DNA from: Mesotaenium endlicherianum
Taxonomy: Eukaryota > Streptophyta > Zygnematophyceae > Zygnematales > Mesotaeniaceae
DNA: 64,000 nucleotides
Direction: 5' to 3'
Assembly (NCBI GenBank): GCA_009602735.1
Contig: WELA01003621.1
Span: 81,485-145,484 of the forward strand
The notes under the pieces were generated by a model. It searched no databases and was not told the origin of the DNA. It saw nothing but the letters and a program-made list of their open reading frames with translations. Shown here one piece after another: positions 25,783 through 34,200 of the stretch (its first letter is position 1; the number at the start of each line of letters is the position of its first letter). A program made the translations under genes and the position numbers.

Positions 25783-26814
25783 TCAGATCGCCCCGGTAAA
25801 CTGCTTCAGGAAGCGCAGGTCGTTCTGGGAGTAAAGGCGCAGGTCGTTCACCTGGTATTTCAACTGGGTAATCCTTTCCACACCCATTCCAAAAGCAAAA
25901 CCGGTGTATTTATTCGGATCGATACCAAAATTCTCGAGCACTTTCGGATGCACCATACCACTGCCCAATATCTCTACCCAGCCGGTATGTTTGCAAATAT
26001 TACATCCGTCACCACCACAGATCAGACAGCTGATGTCCATTTCGGCGCTGGGTTCAGTAAAAGGAAAATAACTTGGCCGGAAACGCACTTTCACATCCTT
26101 CCCAAACATTTCCTGCACAAAAAAGTAAAGTGTTTGTTTGAGGTCGGCAAAGCTTACATTCTCATCGATATACAAACCTTCTACCTGGTGGAAGAAGCAA
26201 TGTGCGCGGGCACTGACCGTTTCATTACGATACACCCTGCCCGGACATATCACACGGATGGGCGGTTTTTGTTTTTCCATTACCCTTGCCTGCACACTAC
26301 TGGTATGGGTACGCAACAACCAGTCGGGATTGCGGCTGATGTAAAAAGTGTCCTGCATATCCCTGGCCGGATGGTCTTCCGGCAGGTTCATCGCGCCGAA
26401 ATTATGCCAGTCGTCTTCTATCTCAGGCCCTTCGGCCACAGCAAAACCTAATCTTTTAAAAATGGATACGATCTGGTTCCGCACCAGGCTGAGCGGATGG
26501 CGTGAACCTATGGCAACAGGATCTCCGGGTAATGACCAGTCGATCTGGTTACCATGTGCATGGTCTTCCTGCGCACCCAGGGATTTCAGCGTTTCGTAAC
26601 GTGTTTCAGCAAACTGCTTGAATTCGTTCAATACCAGTCCGAATGCCTTTTTCTGTTCATTCGGCACATTCTTCATTTCACCCATCACTTCTTTTACCAG
26701 CCCCTTGGTTCCCAGGTATTTGATGCGAAAAGCTTCCACCGCTTCGGCAGTCGAAGCCTCATACGCGGCCATTTCCTGCTTGTACGCCTCTATCTGTTGC
26801 ACTAATTGTTCCAT
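25783..26814 (-). CDS. pheS: Phenylalanine-tRNA ligase alpha subunit
   Basis: A 343-residue class II synthetase subunit. An N-terminal coiled coil (residues 1-90) contacts tRNA; the catalytic domain carries the motif 2 region VICPGRVYRNET, the FHQVEGLYID block, FRPSYFPFTEPSAEMDI and the motif 3 region GFAFGMGVERI. It acts with PheT, which is not in the window. It forms a two-gene unit with recO. The divergent DUF4290 gene starts 59 bases away. Confidence 0.95.
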   Translation of the reverse strand: MEQLVQQIEAYKQEMAAYEASTAEAVEAFRIKYLGTKGLVKEVMGEMKNVPNEQKKAFGLVLNEFKQFAETRYETLKSLGAQEDHAHGNQIDWSLPGDPVAIGSRHPLSLVRNQIVSIFKRLGFAVAEGPEIEDDWHNFGAMNLPEDHPARDMQDTFYISRNPDWLLRTHTSSVQARVMEKQKPPIRVICPGRVYRNETVSARAHCFFHQVEGLYIDENVSFADLKQTLYFFVQEMFGKDVKVRFRPSYFPFTEPSAEMDISCLICGGDGCNICKHTGWVEILGSGMVHPKVLENFGIDPNKYTGFAFGMGVERITQLKYQVNDLRLYSQNDLRFLKQFTGAI

Positions 26815-26844
26815 GGGAACGAAGATAGAGATAAAATAAATGAG

Positions 26845-26852
26845 TACATTTG
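26845..26852 (+). promoter_or_regulatory. Predicted -7 box of the DUF4290-murA unit
   Basis: TACATTTG matches TAnnTTTG and ends 20 bases before the ATG at 26873. No TTG is seen at the expected -33 distance, so the promoter is only partial to consensus. It argues against the longer start at 26840. Confidence 0.45.
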
Positions 26853-26872
26853 CTTTGAAGAACGAACATTAC

Positions 26873-27589
26873 ATGGAATATAATACCAGCAGGAATTACC
26901 TGGGCATGAAGGAATATGGTCGCCACGTGCAGAAGATGGTGGAATACCTGCTTACCATAGAAGACCGCGAAAAAAGACAGCGACAGGCACAGTCGGTGAT
27001 TGAATTGATGGGATTTCTCAACCCGCACCTGAAAAACGTAGATGATTTCAAGCACATGTTGTGGGACCATCTTTTTTTCATCAGCGATTTCAGCCTGGAT
27101 GTAGACAGTCCTTACCCCATCCCCCAAAGAGAGACGTACAAGCAAAAACCCGATCCGCTTCCTTACCCGAAGCGTAATCCCCGATATGCCCACCTGGGTA
27201 AAAACCTGGAAATGGTCATCGATAAAGCGTTAAAACAGGAAGACGCTGAAAAGAAAGCAGGTTTTGCCCATGCCATTGCCTATTACATGAAACTGGCTTA
27301 CAGCAACTGGCATAAAGAACTGGTGCACGACGATGCCATCCGCAGCGAGTTGAACAATATCACCGGAGGTGAGCTGGAATTCAGCAACACCCCTTTTATC
27401 AAACACCGCAACCAGAATTTCGAGCGTGATGATTACGGTACCGGAAACCGCGGTCGCTGGCAACAGAATTTTGGCGGCAGAAACAACCGCAACAACCGGA
27501 ATAATAATAATAACAACAACAACAACCGCAACAATAACGGAAACCGGAATAACAATAAGAACCGGCAGTTCAAAAAGCGGTTCAATTAA
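26873..27589 (+). CDS. DUF4290 family protein with Asn/Arg-rich tail
   Basis: A 238-residue protein. Residues 1-170 match DUF4290, a Bacteroidota-restricted family of unknown function; it begins MEYNTSRNYLGMKEYGRHVQ and contains LMGFLNPHLKNVDDFKHMLWDHL. The last 55 residues are low complexity: runs of Asn interrupted by Arg and Gly, ending KNRQFKKRFN. Such basic, disordered tails often bind RNA or DNA (inference). The ATG at 26873 is chosen because the -7 box covers the upstream start. murA follows after 46 bases on the same strand, and DUF4290-murA adjacency suggests co-transcription. Confidence 0.85.
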   Translation: MEYNTSRNYLGMKEYGRHVQKMVEYLLTIEDREKRQRQAQSVIELMGFLNPHLKNVDDFKHMLWDHLFFISDFSLDVDSPYPIPQRETYKQKPDPLPYPKRNPRYAHLGKNLEMVIDKALKQEDAEKKAGFAHAIAYYMKLAYSNWHKELVHDDAIRSELNNITGGELEFSNTPFIKHRNQNFERDDYGTGNRGRWQQNFGGRNNRNNRNNNNNNNNNRNNNGNRNNNKNRQFKKRFN

Positions 27590-27635
27590 TGTAATAGTTG
27601 CTCCATAGGCAATGGCTCAATAACAACTTAACTAC

Positions 27636-28946
27636 ATGAGTTCCTTCGAAGTAAGGGGAGGCAAACAACTGAAAGGAGAAATTGTTCCGCAAGGGGCAAA
27701 AAACGAAGCATTACAAATCCTGTCGGCAGTGTTGCTGACCGCTGAACCCGTTACCATTGCCAATATACCCGATATACTGGATGTTAATTTGCTCATTGAA
27801 CTGCTCGATGAGATCGGCGTTAAAATTTCCCGCAGCAACAGGCATACCTGCACCTTCCAGGCCGACCAGATAGACGCAGATTACCTGGCTTCCGATGACT
27901 TCAGGAAAAAAGGCGGCCGCCTTCGTGGAAGCGTAATGCTCGCGGGGCCTATGTTAGCCAGGTTTGGCAAAGCCTATATACCCAAGCCGGGCGGCGATAA
28001 GATCGGGCGCAGAAGACTGGATACGCATATCATTGGTTTTGAAAAACTGGGTGCGCGATTTGAATACGATGAATTACACAGTTGCTTCAAATTGAGTTCT
28101 CCGCGTTTACGTGGTGCATATATGTTGTTGGATGAACCTTCTGTTACCGGCACTGCCAACATCATCATGGCAGCCGTATTGGCTGAAGGCATTACTACTA
28201 TTTATAATGCTGCCTGTGAACCTTATGTGCAGCAACTGTGTCAAATGCTCAATCGCATGGGTGCATGCATCCGTGGCATCGGCAGCAATCTCCTCACCAT
28301 CGAAGGAGTAACGAAGCTCGGCGGCACTACGCACCGCATGTTGCCCGATATGATCGAAATAGGCAGCTTTATTGGGCTGGCGGCCATGACGCAAAGCGAG
28401 ATCACCATCAAGAATGCCGGCGTGGAACATCTTGGTGTTATCCCTGAAAAATTCCAGCAGTTGGGCATTCAGTTTCAAATAAAAGGCGATGATATTTATA
28501 TCCCTTCGCAAGACGTTTACGAGATACAAACATTCATGGATGGAGGCATCCTCACGATATACGACCATCCCTGGCCCGGATTTACGCCCGACCTGTTGAG
28601 TATTGTACTCGTAGTAGCTACACAGGCAAGAGGCAGTGTGCTCATTCACCAGAAAATGTTCGAAAGCCGTTTGTTCTTTACCGATAAACTGATCGATATG
28701 GGCGCGCAGATCATCCTCTGCGATCCGCACCGCGCCACCGTTATTGGCCTTGGCAGAAAACAGAACCTGCGGGGTATTACCATGACCAGTCCCGATATCC
28801 GCGCAGGACAAGCCCTCCTCATTGCCGCATTGAGCGCCGAAGGCAAAAGCATCATCCAGAACATTGAACAAATCGACCGCGGATACCAGTACATTGACGA
28901 AAGGCTCAGGAGCCTTGGAGCTGATATAAAGAGAGTTGTTAGTTGA
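27636..28946 (+). CDS. murA: UDP-N-acetylglucosamine 1-carboxyvinyltransferase, Cys-to-Asp active-site form
   Basis: A 436-residue EPSP-synthase-fold enzyme that transfers enolpyruvate to UDP-GlcNAc, the first committed step of peptidoglycan synthesis. Early motifs VRGGKQLKGEI and GAKNEAL are intact. The active-site loop reads PGGDKIGRRRLDTH (residues 118-131). The cysteine that fosfomycin alkylates in most MurA proteins is replaced by D121. Such Asp variants are active and intrinsically fosfomycin resistant in other bacteria, for example Mycobacterium tuberculosis. The final residues RVVS and the stop lie in a hairpin repeat shared with the convergent peptidase gene. Confidence 0.93.
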   Translation: MSSFEVRGGKQLKGEIVPQGAKNEALQILSAVLLTAEPVTIANIPDILDVNLLIELLDEIGVKISRSNRHTCTFQADQIDADYLASDDFRKKGGRLRGSVMLAGPMLARFGKAYIPKPGGDKIGRRRLDTHIIGFEKLGARFEYDELHSCFKLSSPRLRGAYMLLDEPSVTGTANIIMAAVLAEGITTIYNAACEPYVQQLCQMLNRMGACIRGIGSNLLTIEGVTKLGGTTHRMLPDMIEIGSFIGLAAMTQSEITIKNAGVEHLGVIPEKFQQLGIQFQIKGDDIYIPSQDVYEIQTFMDGGILTIYDHPWPGFTPDLLSIVLVVATQARGSVLIHQKMFESRLFFTDKLIDMGAQIILCDPHRATVIGLGRKQNLRGITMTSPDIRAGQALLIAALSAEGKSIIQNIEQIDRGYQYIDERLRSLGADIKRVVS

Positions 28947-28996
28947 TAGATGTCAGTTGTGAGAATAAAACACCTTCTGACAACTAACAACTAATA
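28932..28996. repeat. Hairpin repeat between convergent genes (copy 2)
   Basis: Core arms TGTCAGTTGTGAGA (28951-28964) and TCTGACAACTAACA (28976-28989) pair at 12 of 14 positions around an 11-base loop. Extra AGTTGTTAGTTG units extend left into the murA stop. It shares unit, loop length and setting with the repeat at 24977-25046. It gives the TGA of murA and the TAG of the S10 peptidase. Confidence 0.7.
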
Positions 28997-30523
28997 TTTA
29001 GCTGCTTGTCCCGGCTTAGGAGTAGATTGCTTAATAAATTCACGAAGGCGTTCATTGCTCGTAGCCAGGTCTTCCTTGCGCAGGTACATCATGTGTCCGC
29101 TGCGGTAACCTTCCCAACTCATACGGTCTTTCAGTTTGCCGCTGGGGTCCATCTGCCACATGCTGTATTTCGCATTGAAATAATCACAAGCCCCATCATA
29201 GTAACCCGATTGTACCAATAAATGCAGGTAAGGGTTTTCGGCCATCGCCTGGCGCAGGTTCTCACCCGTTTTGTCATTACTACCATCCCAGGGATGAACG
29301 GGACCAAACATATAATAGTCCAGATCAGTCTTGTAGTTTAATTCTTCTCTCAGGTACATATTGATAGCCGGAGTGAATGAATGTAACCAGGATGTGAGCT
29401 CTGCGTTATAATCGGGATAATCGCCTGCGTTTTTGCGGTCGATCCCCAGGTAGCGCGAATCGAGACGACCAACAGTCTGCCCCTTGCTGCGCAACAATTC
29501 TTTCCAGAAATAGCCTGCAGGAACATCAAGATTCTGATCCAATACCTGTTGTACTCCTATCCCGGAATAGCGGGCAACTTTTTCGGCAATCTCTTTTTTC
29601 TTGTTCTCCGTTAAAGAGCCGCCGAGCGCAAGTGCAGGAATGAATTCATCCACCGTAAATTTTTCTACTTCAGGCAAAACAGCGGTCAGGTCTTTTTGTT
29701 GCAGATCAGACGCCAGCGCTTTATGATACCAGGCCGTTGCCGCGAAATAAGGTAATCGCAATGCGGCGCTCAATGGCCCGTCTCTCTCGATACCCAATGT
29801 AGTAGGCGACACCAGTATAACCCCGTTCAGGTAAATCCAGTGGGCATTCTGTAATTCCAGCGATAGTCCGGATACACGGGTAGTACCATAACTTTCCCCA
29901 ATAAGGTATTTGGGTGAAGCCCAACGTTTATAACGGCTGATAAAAGTGTTGATCCAGTCGGCCAGGTATTTGATATCGGCATTGACACCAAAAAACTTGG
30001 ACGTAGGCACATCTTTCGACAAAGGCCTGGAGAAGCCGGTATTTACAGGGTCTACGTAAACAATATCTGCAACATCCAGGATCGAATTCGGGTTATCCTT
30101 GAGACCATAAGGTTGTACAGGATTGCCTTCGTCATCAACCTTGAGTATCCGCGGTCCGGTATACCCGATTTGCATCCACACAGAAGCGGTTCCAGGGCCT
30201 CCGTTGAAAGAGATCATGAGGGGTCTTGCTGAACGATCGCTCACATCGGACCGCTCATAGTAAGTATAGAAAATACCAGCAATGGGCTTTCCCTCTTCAT
30301 CCCATACCGGCAGGGTGCCGGCAACTACTTTATAAGGCACTCGCTGTCCCTTGATCGTAATTTCGTTTTTGGTAACAACAGACGATTCAACCTCAACCGC
30401 CCTTTTATGGGCATTCTGCTGTTTATCGTTTTTGGAAGTGGTATCGGCTGCCGCAGGCTTCTGAGCCTGAACACTGGCAAGGCAAGTAATCAGCAATAGC
30501 AATGACAGTAATATTCTCTTCAT
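28991..30523 (-). CDS. S10 family serine carboxypeptidase-like protein, secreted
   Basis: A 510-residue exported alpha/beta-hydrolase. A signal peptide (residues 1-20, ending SVQA) precedes the S10 hallmarks: the oxyanion segment NGGPG (107-111), VDPVNTGFS, and the nucleophile elbow GESYG (209-213, catalytic Ser211). The late Asp and His of the triad fall in the C-terminal part (YDGACDYFN region and RSGHMMY). The family removes C-terminal residues from peptides in the periplasm or outside the cell. The gene is alone on its strand, and its stop codon is supplied by the hairpin repeat. A degenerate AACTAAC direct repeat overlaps its start region. Confidence 0.88.
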   Translation of the reverse strand: MKRILLSLLLLITCLASVQAQKPAAADTTSKNDKQQNAHKRAVEVESSVVTKNEITIKGQRVPYKVVAGTLPVWDEEGKPIAGIFYTYYERSDVSDRSARPLMISFNGGPGTASVWMQIGYTGPRILKVDDEGNPVQPYGLKDNPNSILDVADIVYVDPVNTGFSRPLSKDVPTSKFFGVNADIKYLADWINTFISRYKRWASPKYLIGESYGTTRVSGLSLELQNAHWIYLNGVILVSPTTLGIERDGPLSAALRLPYFAATAWYHKALASDLQQKDLTAVLPEVEKFTVDEFIPALALGGSLTENKKKEIAEKVARYSGIGVQQVLDQNLDVPAGYFWKELLRSKGQTVGRLDSRYLGIDRKNAGDYPDYNAELTSWLHSFTPAINMYLREELNYKTDLDYYMFGPVHPWDGSNDKTGENLRQAMAENPYLHLLVQSGYYDGACDYFNAKYSMWQMDPSGKLKDRMSWEGYRSGHMMYLRKEDLATSNERLREFIKQSTPKPGQAAKY

Positions 30524-30589
30524 GTTAGTTCTTGTTAGTTCCCGCGAGTTGATTCAACGGACACTAAAAATAGGAAAATATTACATAAC

Positions 30590-30612
30590 AAAGGAGCCAG
30601 TTGGGCTCCTTT
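30590..30612 (-). terminator. Terminator after the GH109 gene
   Basis: AAAGGAGCC (30590-30598) and GGCTCCTTT (30604-30612) form a perfect 9-base stem with a 5-base loop. On the minus strand the stem ends in CCTTTGTT. It follows the sulfatase-GH109 operon. Confidence 0.7.
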
Positions 30613-30637
30613 GCTTACATCGTTACAACATATCCTG

Positions 30638-31996
30638 TTAATAGTCGTCGTTCAGCGCAAATACAGGTTTACGGTACATCCATTGTCCGCCTGTGAAATC
30701 AGGGAAATCCACCGTTTCATTACCCAATTCAATTGATCTTTCACTCAATGGTGTGATGGCACTCCAGGCAGCAGCATCATATACATCCAATGGTGTAGCC
30801 GTTTTACGTTTGATCGATTCAATGAATGCATGCTCTACAAAGAAATCCATCCCACCATGACCGGCACCGGCACTTTCTTTGCTCCAGCGGGCCCACAGCG
30901 GGTGATCATATTTGTCAAGCCAGGTTTTTTCATCATCCCATATATCATTCTTGGCCGACTTCCCTTCTATATAAATACTCCTGTTCACATCCATCCACAA
31001 ACCTTCGGTACCCTGTACACGGAAACCCAAAGAATATGGTCTCGGCAAATCGGTATCGTGCTGCAATAAAATGGTTTCGCCGTTTGCACAATTGATAGAA
31101 GTAGTTACCACATCACCCAGTTTGAAATTCACTTTTGCATTGGGATGGTTTTCGCCACCCACTTTTACTATGTAATTGTGCAGGCCCCTTGCTTTGGAAG
31201 AGAAAGAGCAGAGCGATAAGAAACGGTTGCCCCTGTTGATGTTGATGTATTGGGCAATCGGTCCGATACCATGTGTAGGATAGAGGTCGCCATTGCGCCG
31301 AACGGAATGCTCTGTTCTCCAGTGCGCTTCTGAATAACCTTTTTCACCGAATTCCGCGCCCTTCGTATACGGACCATTTCCATCATTGAATTTCACTCCA
31401 CGCAGATCGTGCTGGTAACCACCCTGCAAATGGATGAGTTCGCCAAACAAGCCCTGCCTTACCATATTCAATACCGCCATCACGTCGCGACGGTAACAAA
31501 CATTCTCCATCATCATTACATGTGCGTCGTAGCGTTCAGCGGCCCGCACCACTTCCCAATGGTCTTCGAGCGTGATACCCAGTATCACTTCTGTTCCTAC
31601 ATATTTAATACCCGCCTGCAGTGCACCGATAATCATAGGCTTGTGCCATTCCCAGGGCGTTGCAATCACAATACCATCCAGCTTTTTACTGTCCAGCATT
31701 TTTTTCCAGGCATAGGGATCTCCGGTATACACTTCCGGCATTTTCTTTCCGGCTTTACTCACCATCCCCCTGGCTGTATTCAACACTTTTTCGTCCAGGT
31801 CACAAATAGCTATCACCTCCGTATCATCCCTTCTTAACAGCAGGCTCAGGTGCGAGAGGCCCCGCTGCCCAACGCCAATGATCCCTATCCTTACTTTATC
31901 ATCTGCCACCGGGTGGGCAAACAATTTACCGGAAGATAAAACAGCGGTTGCTGCCGTTGCCAGTCCTGCTGTCTTTACGAATTCTTTTCTGTTCAT
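30638..31996 (-). CDS. GH109-like NAD-dependent glycosidase (Gfo/Idh/MocA fold), exported
   Basis: A 452-residue protein. The N-terminus has an R-K variant of a Tat-type signal (NRKEFVKTAG, then a hydrophobic stretch ending FAHP). The Rossmann loop is GIIGVGQRG (38-46). ATPWEWH, TEVILGITLEDHWE, ENVCYRRDVMAVLNMVRQG and GDLYPTHGIGP are typical of family GH109, which hydrolyses alpha-N-acetylgalactosaminides by an NAD-dependent redox mechanism. Specificity is an inference; some related proteins are plain oxidoreductases. Its start overlaps the stop of the small protein gene by four bases (ATGA), and the sulfatase gene is upstream in the same operon. Confidence 0.82.
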   Translation of the reverse strand: MNRKEFVKTAGLATAATAVLSSGKLFAHPVADDKVRIGIIGVGQRGLSHLSLLLRRDDTEVIAICDLDEKVLNTARGMVSKAGKKMPEVYTGDPYAWKKMLDSKKLDGIVIATPWEWHKPMIIGALQAGIKYVGTEVILGITLEDHWEVVRAAERYDAHVMMMENVCYRRDVMAVLNMVRQGLFGELIHLQGGYQHDLRGVKFNDGNGPYTKGAEFGEKGYSEAHWRTEHSVRRNGDLYPTHGIGPIAQYININRGNRFLSLCSFSSKARGLHNYIVKVGGENHPNAKVNFKLGDVVTTSINCANGETILLQHDTDLPRPYSLGFRVQGTEGLWMDVNRSIYIEGKSAKNDIWDDEKTWLDKYDHPLWARWSKESAGAGHGGMDFFVEHAFIESIKRKTATPLDVYDAAAWSAITPLSERSIELGNETVDFPDFTGGQWMYRKPVFALNDDY

Positions 31997-32511
31997 TGTT
32001 TTCTATTTGGAGTATAAAATTGCTGATTGATAAATTGTACGCAAGTCACGTTATCAGTATACAGCGCTGTATCCGGGTCATCCGTCATCACGTGTTCAGC
32101 GCTCAATGTTGCCAGTGTATTGCCATAGCCATCAAAAGCTTTCAGCTTCAGGAACTGTTTACCTGAAGCTTGCGGTATCATCGTAAGCACAATTTTAGTG
32201 CGTGAGAAAGTAATATTTTGTTCGATGGGTTTGAAAGAAACCGCATCGCCAATAAACAAATAGCCATCCTTTGTCATGCCGGCCTGCAATACAGCAACGC
32301 TTTCACCATTCTCCAGCCTTTCAGACAGCCGGAAGCCCGCATGGATAGGCGTTTCATTGTTAGTCGCTATATCCAGGAAGCACAATTCAACACTGGCCGT
32401 AAAATATTTGGGTGCAACAACAGCAGGTGGCCGCCTGCCTGTTTCCGGCGTAGTAACGCCGGCGTTGGCAGCATGTGCAAATAATTTTTTAAAGATATCC
32501 CTGCGGTTCAT
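31993..32511 (-). CDS. Hypothetical protein of the sulfatase-GH109 operon
   Basis: A 172-residue protein that I do not recognise. The N-terminus MNRRDIFKKLFAHAANAG contains an RR-x-F-K-like pair but only a weak hydrophobic stretch, so Tat export is possible but not clear. The rest is predicted mostly beta strand, with no cysteine pair, repeats or catalytic motif that I can name. It lies two bases after the sulfatase stop and overlaps the GH109 start, so it is tightly translationally linked to both. It could be an accessory protein of glycan breakdown. Confidence 0.75.
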   Translation of the reverse strand: MNRRDIFKKLFAHAANAGVTTPETGRRPPAVVAPKYFTASVELCFLDIATNNETPIHAGFRLSERLENGESVAVLQAGMTKDGYLFIGDAVSFKPIEQNITFSRTKIVLTMIPQASGKQFLKLKAFDGYGNTLATLSAEHVMTDDPDTALYTDNVTCVQFINQQFYTPNRKQ

Positions 32512-32513
32512 GC

Positions 32514-34064
32514 TTATTGATCTTTCGTATTGAATTTAGGATCTACAAATTCCCATTCTCTGATATGTGCCTGCTGGTGTTCTTTTTTAACGATCGCCTG
32601 GAATTGACTGATCAGTTCAGGATGCTGTGCTGCAAGATCGGTTGTTTCATTGCGATCCGATTCGAGATTGAACAATAACCAGGGCTTTTCGGGGTGATGT
32701 CTTACATCCAACTTCACACCTTTCCAGTTTCCTATACGAATGGCAAGCTGACCGCCATTCTCAGGGTATTCAAAATACAAATATGCATGCTTTTTTTGCG
32801 CCTTCGTATGGCCCTTTAACTCAGGTAAAAAAGAAATACCATCGGTATGCGCAACTTTTTGTCCTGTTAGCTCGGCCAGTGTAGCCATCATATCGAACTG
32901 TGCTGATACCAGCCTGCTGGTAGTTCCCGCAGGAATCGTACCCGGCCACCTGGCAATCAACGGCTCACGTATGCCCCCTTCAAACAGATCCATTTTTTGT
33001 CCGCGCAACCCACCGGTACTGTTGAAGAAAAACCGGTCAACCCCTCCATTGAAAGCGGCACCGTTATCGCTCGAAAAAAAGACCAGGGTATTATCATCCA
33101 GACCCAGTTGTTTTATTTTTTCCATGATGATACCTACCTGCGCATCCAGGTAAGTAATCATGGCTGCATAGGTAGACAATGGGTATTTGCAGGCGGCATA
33201 GCCTGCCTGGCCATAATAAGGCTGTTCATTGAACTGGCCGATATATCGTTTCACCCATTCGTCGGGCGCCTGTAAAGACACATGCGGAATAGTATAGGGC
33301 AGGTAAAGAAAGAATGGTTTGCGGGCATTGCGTTCTATAAATGCAAGCGCTTTTTCCGTCATTTTCGCCGGTGCATAGTCTTTCCCTTTGAAATAATCGA
33401 AATCGGCATCGGTAGCTTTAGCAGAATCAACGCTTTTGTGCACATAGATACTGGGGTTGCGCAAAGTATCCCAGTGATCATTTTCCCAGAGATGGGTAGG
33501 ATAATAATTGTGCGCCTGTTTCTGATCAAGGAAACCGTAGAAATAATCGAATCCCTGCTTCAATGGAAAACCTGTAGTATTGACCATACCCATGCCCCAT
33601 TTCCCAATGGCGCCCGTTGCATAGCCGGCCTGCTGCATCAATTTTGCAATGGTAAAACTGCCTTCCGGAAGCGGCATTTGCCCGCCTTCCAGGCTATCGG
33701 CAAATCCTCCCATTTCATAATTGCCATGTATGTAAGTGTGGCCGCCATGCTTGCCGGTCATGAGCATACAACGGGCAGGTGCGCAAACAGGTGTGCTGGT
33801 ATAATGATCGGTGAAACGCATGCCTTCCCTGGCCATCCGGTCGAGATAAGGTGTGCGGATCTTTTGTTGCCCGTAACAACCCGATTCTCCATAACCCATA
33901 TCATCTGCATAGATATAGATCACATTAGGTGTCTTTCTTTTTGGTTGAGACCAGGCATGTATACACGATAACTGGAACAGTACCAGCACCAGGCTGGCTT
34001 TCATCATGAATGAAGGTTTGTATATACGCATGGGCATCCGCATTCGTTTTAGACGATCAGGCAA
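32514..34064 (-). CDS. Arylsulfatase-type sulfatase, secreted
   Basis: A 516-residue sulfatase. The S1 signature CAPAR (C94-R98) in STPVCAPARCMLMTGKHGG provides the cysteine that becomes formylglycine. Metal-binding D54-D55 lie in IYADDMGYGE and the second metal pair in FSSDNGAAFNGG. An N-terminal hydrophobic stretch (about residues 20-40) ending AWSQ is the export signal; which of the early ATGs is used (34064, 34037 or 34004) is uncertain. It heads the operon sulfatase, small protein, GH109. Together they suggest release of sulfate and then N-acetylgalactosamine from a sulfated glycan (inference). Confidence 0.88.
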   Translation of the reverse strand: MPDRLKRMRMPMRIYKPSFMMKASLVLVLFQLSCIHAWSQPKRKTPNVIYIYADDMGYGESGCYGQQKIRTPYLDRMAREGMRFTDHYTSTPVCAPARCMLMTGKHGGHTYIHGNYEMGGFADSLEGGQMPLPEGSFTIAKLMQQAGYATGAIGKWGMGMVNTTGFPLKQGFDYFYGFLDQKQAHNYYPTHLWENDHWDTLRNPSIYVHKSVDSAKATDADFDYFKGKDYAPAKMTEKALAFIERNARKPFFLYLPYTIPHVSLQAPDEWVKRYIGQFNEQPYYGQAGYAACKYPLSTYAAMITYLDAQVGIIMEKIKQLGLDDNTLVFFSSDNGAAFNGGVDRFFFNSTGGLRGQKMDLFEGGIREPLIARWPGTIPAGTTSRLVSAQFDMMATLAELTGQKVAHTDGISFLPELKGHTKAQKKHAYLYFEYPENGGQLAIRIGNWKGVKLDVRHHPEKPWLLFNLESDRNETTDLAAQHPELISQFQAIVKKEHQQAHIREWEFVDPKFNTKDQ

Positions 34065-34200
34065 CGGTGAAAATAAGCCTTTCGAACCTATCCCTTTTAT
34101 GCAAACGGTTGATTAAATTTTAAAGCCTCCCGAATGATTTTGGCTGTATCTTACGCACTTCAACCTTATTTTTCAACGTTCTACCCCCCAACCGGCTGTT

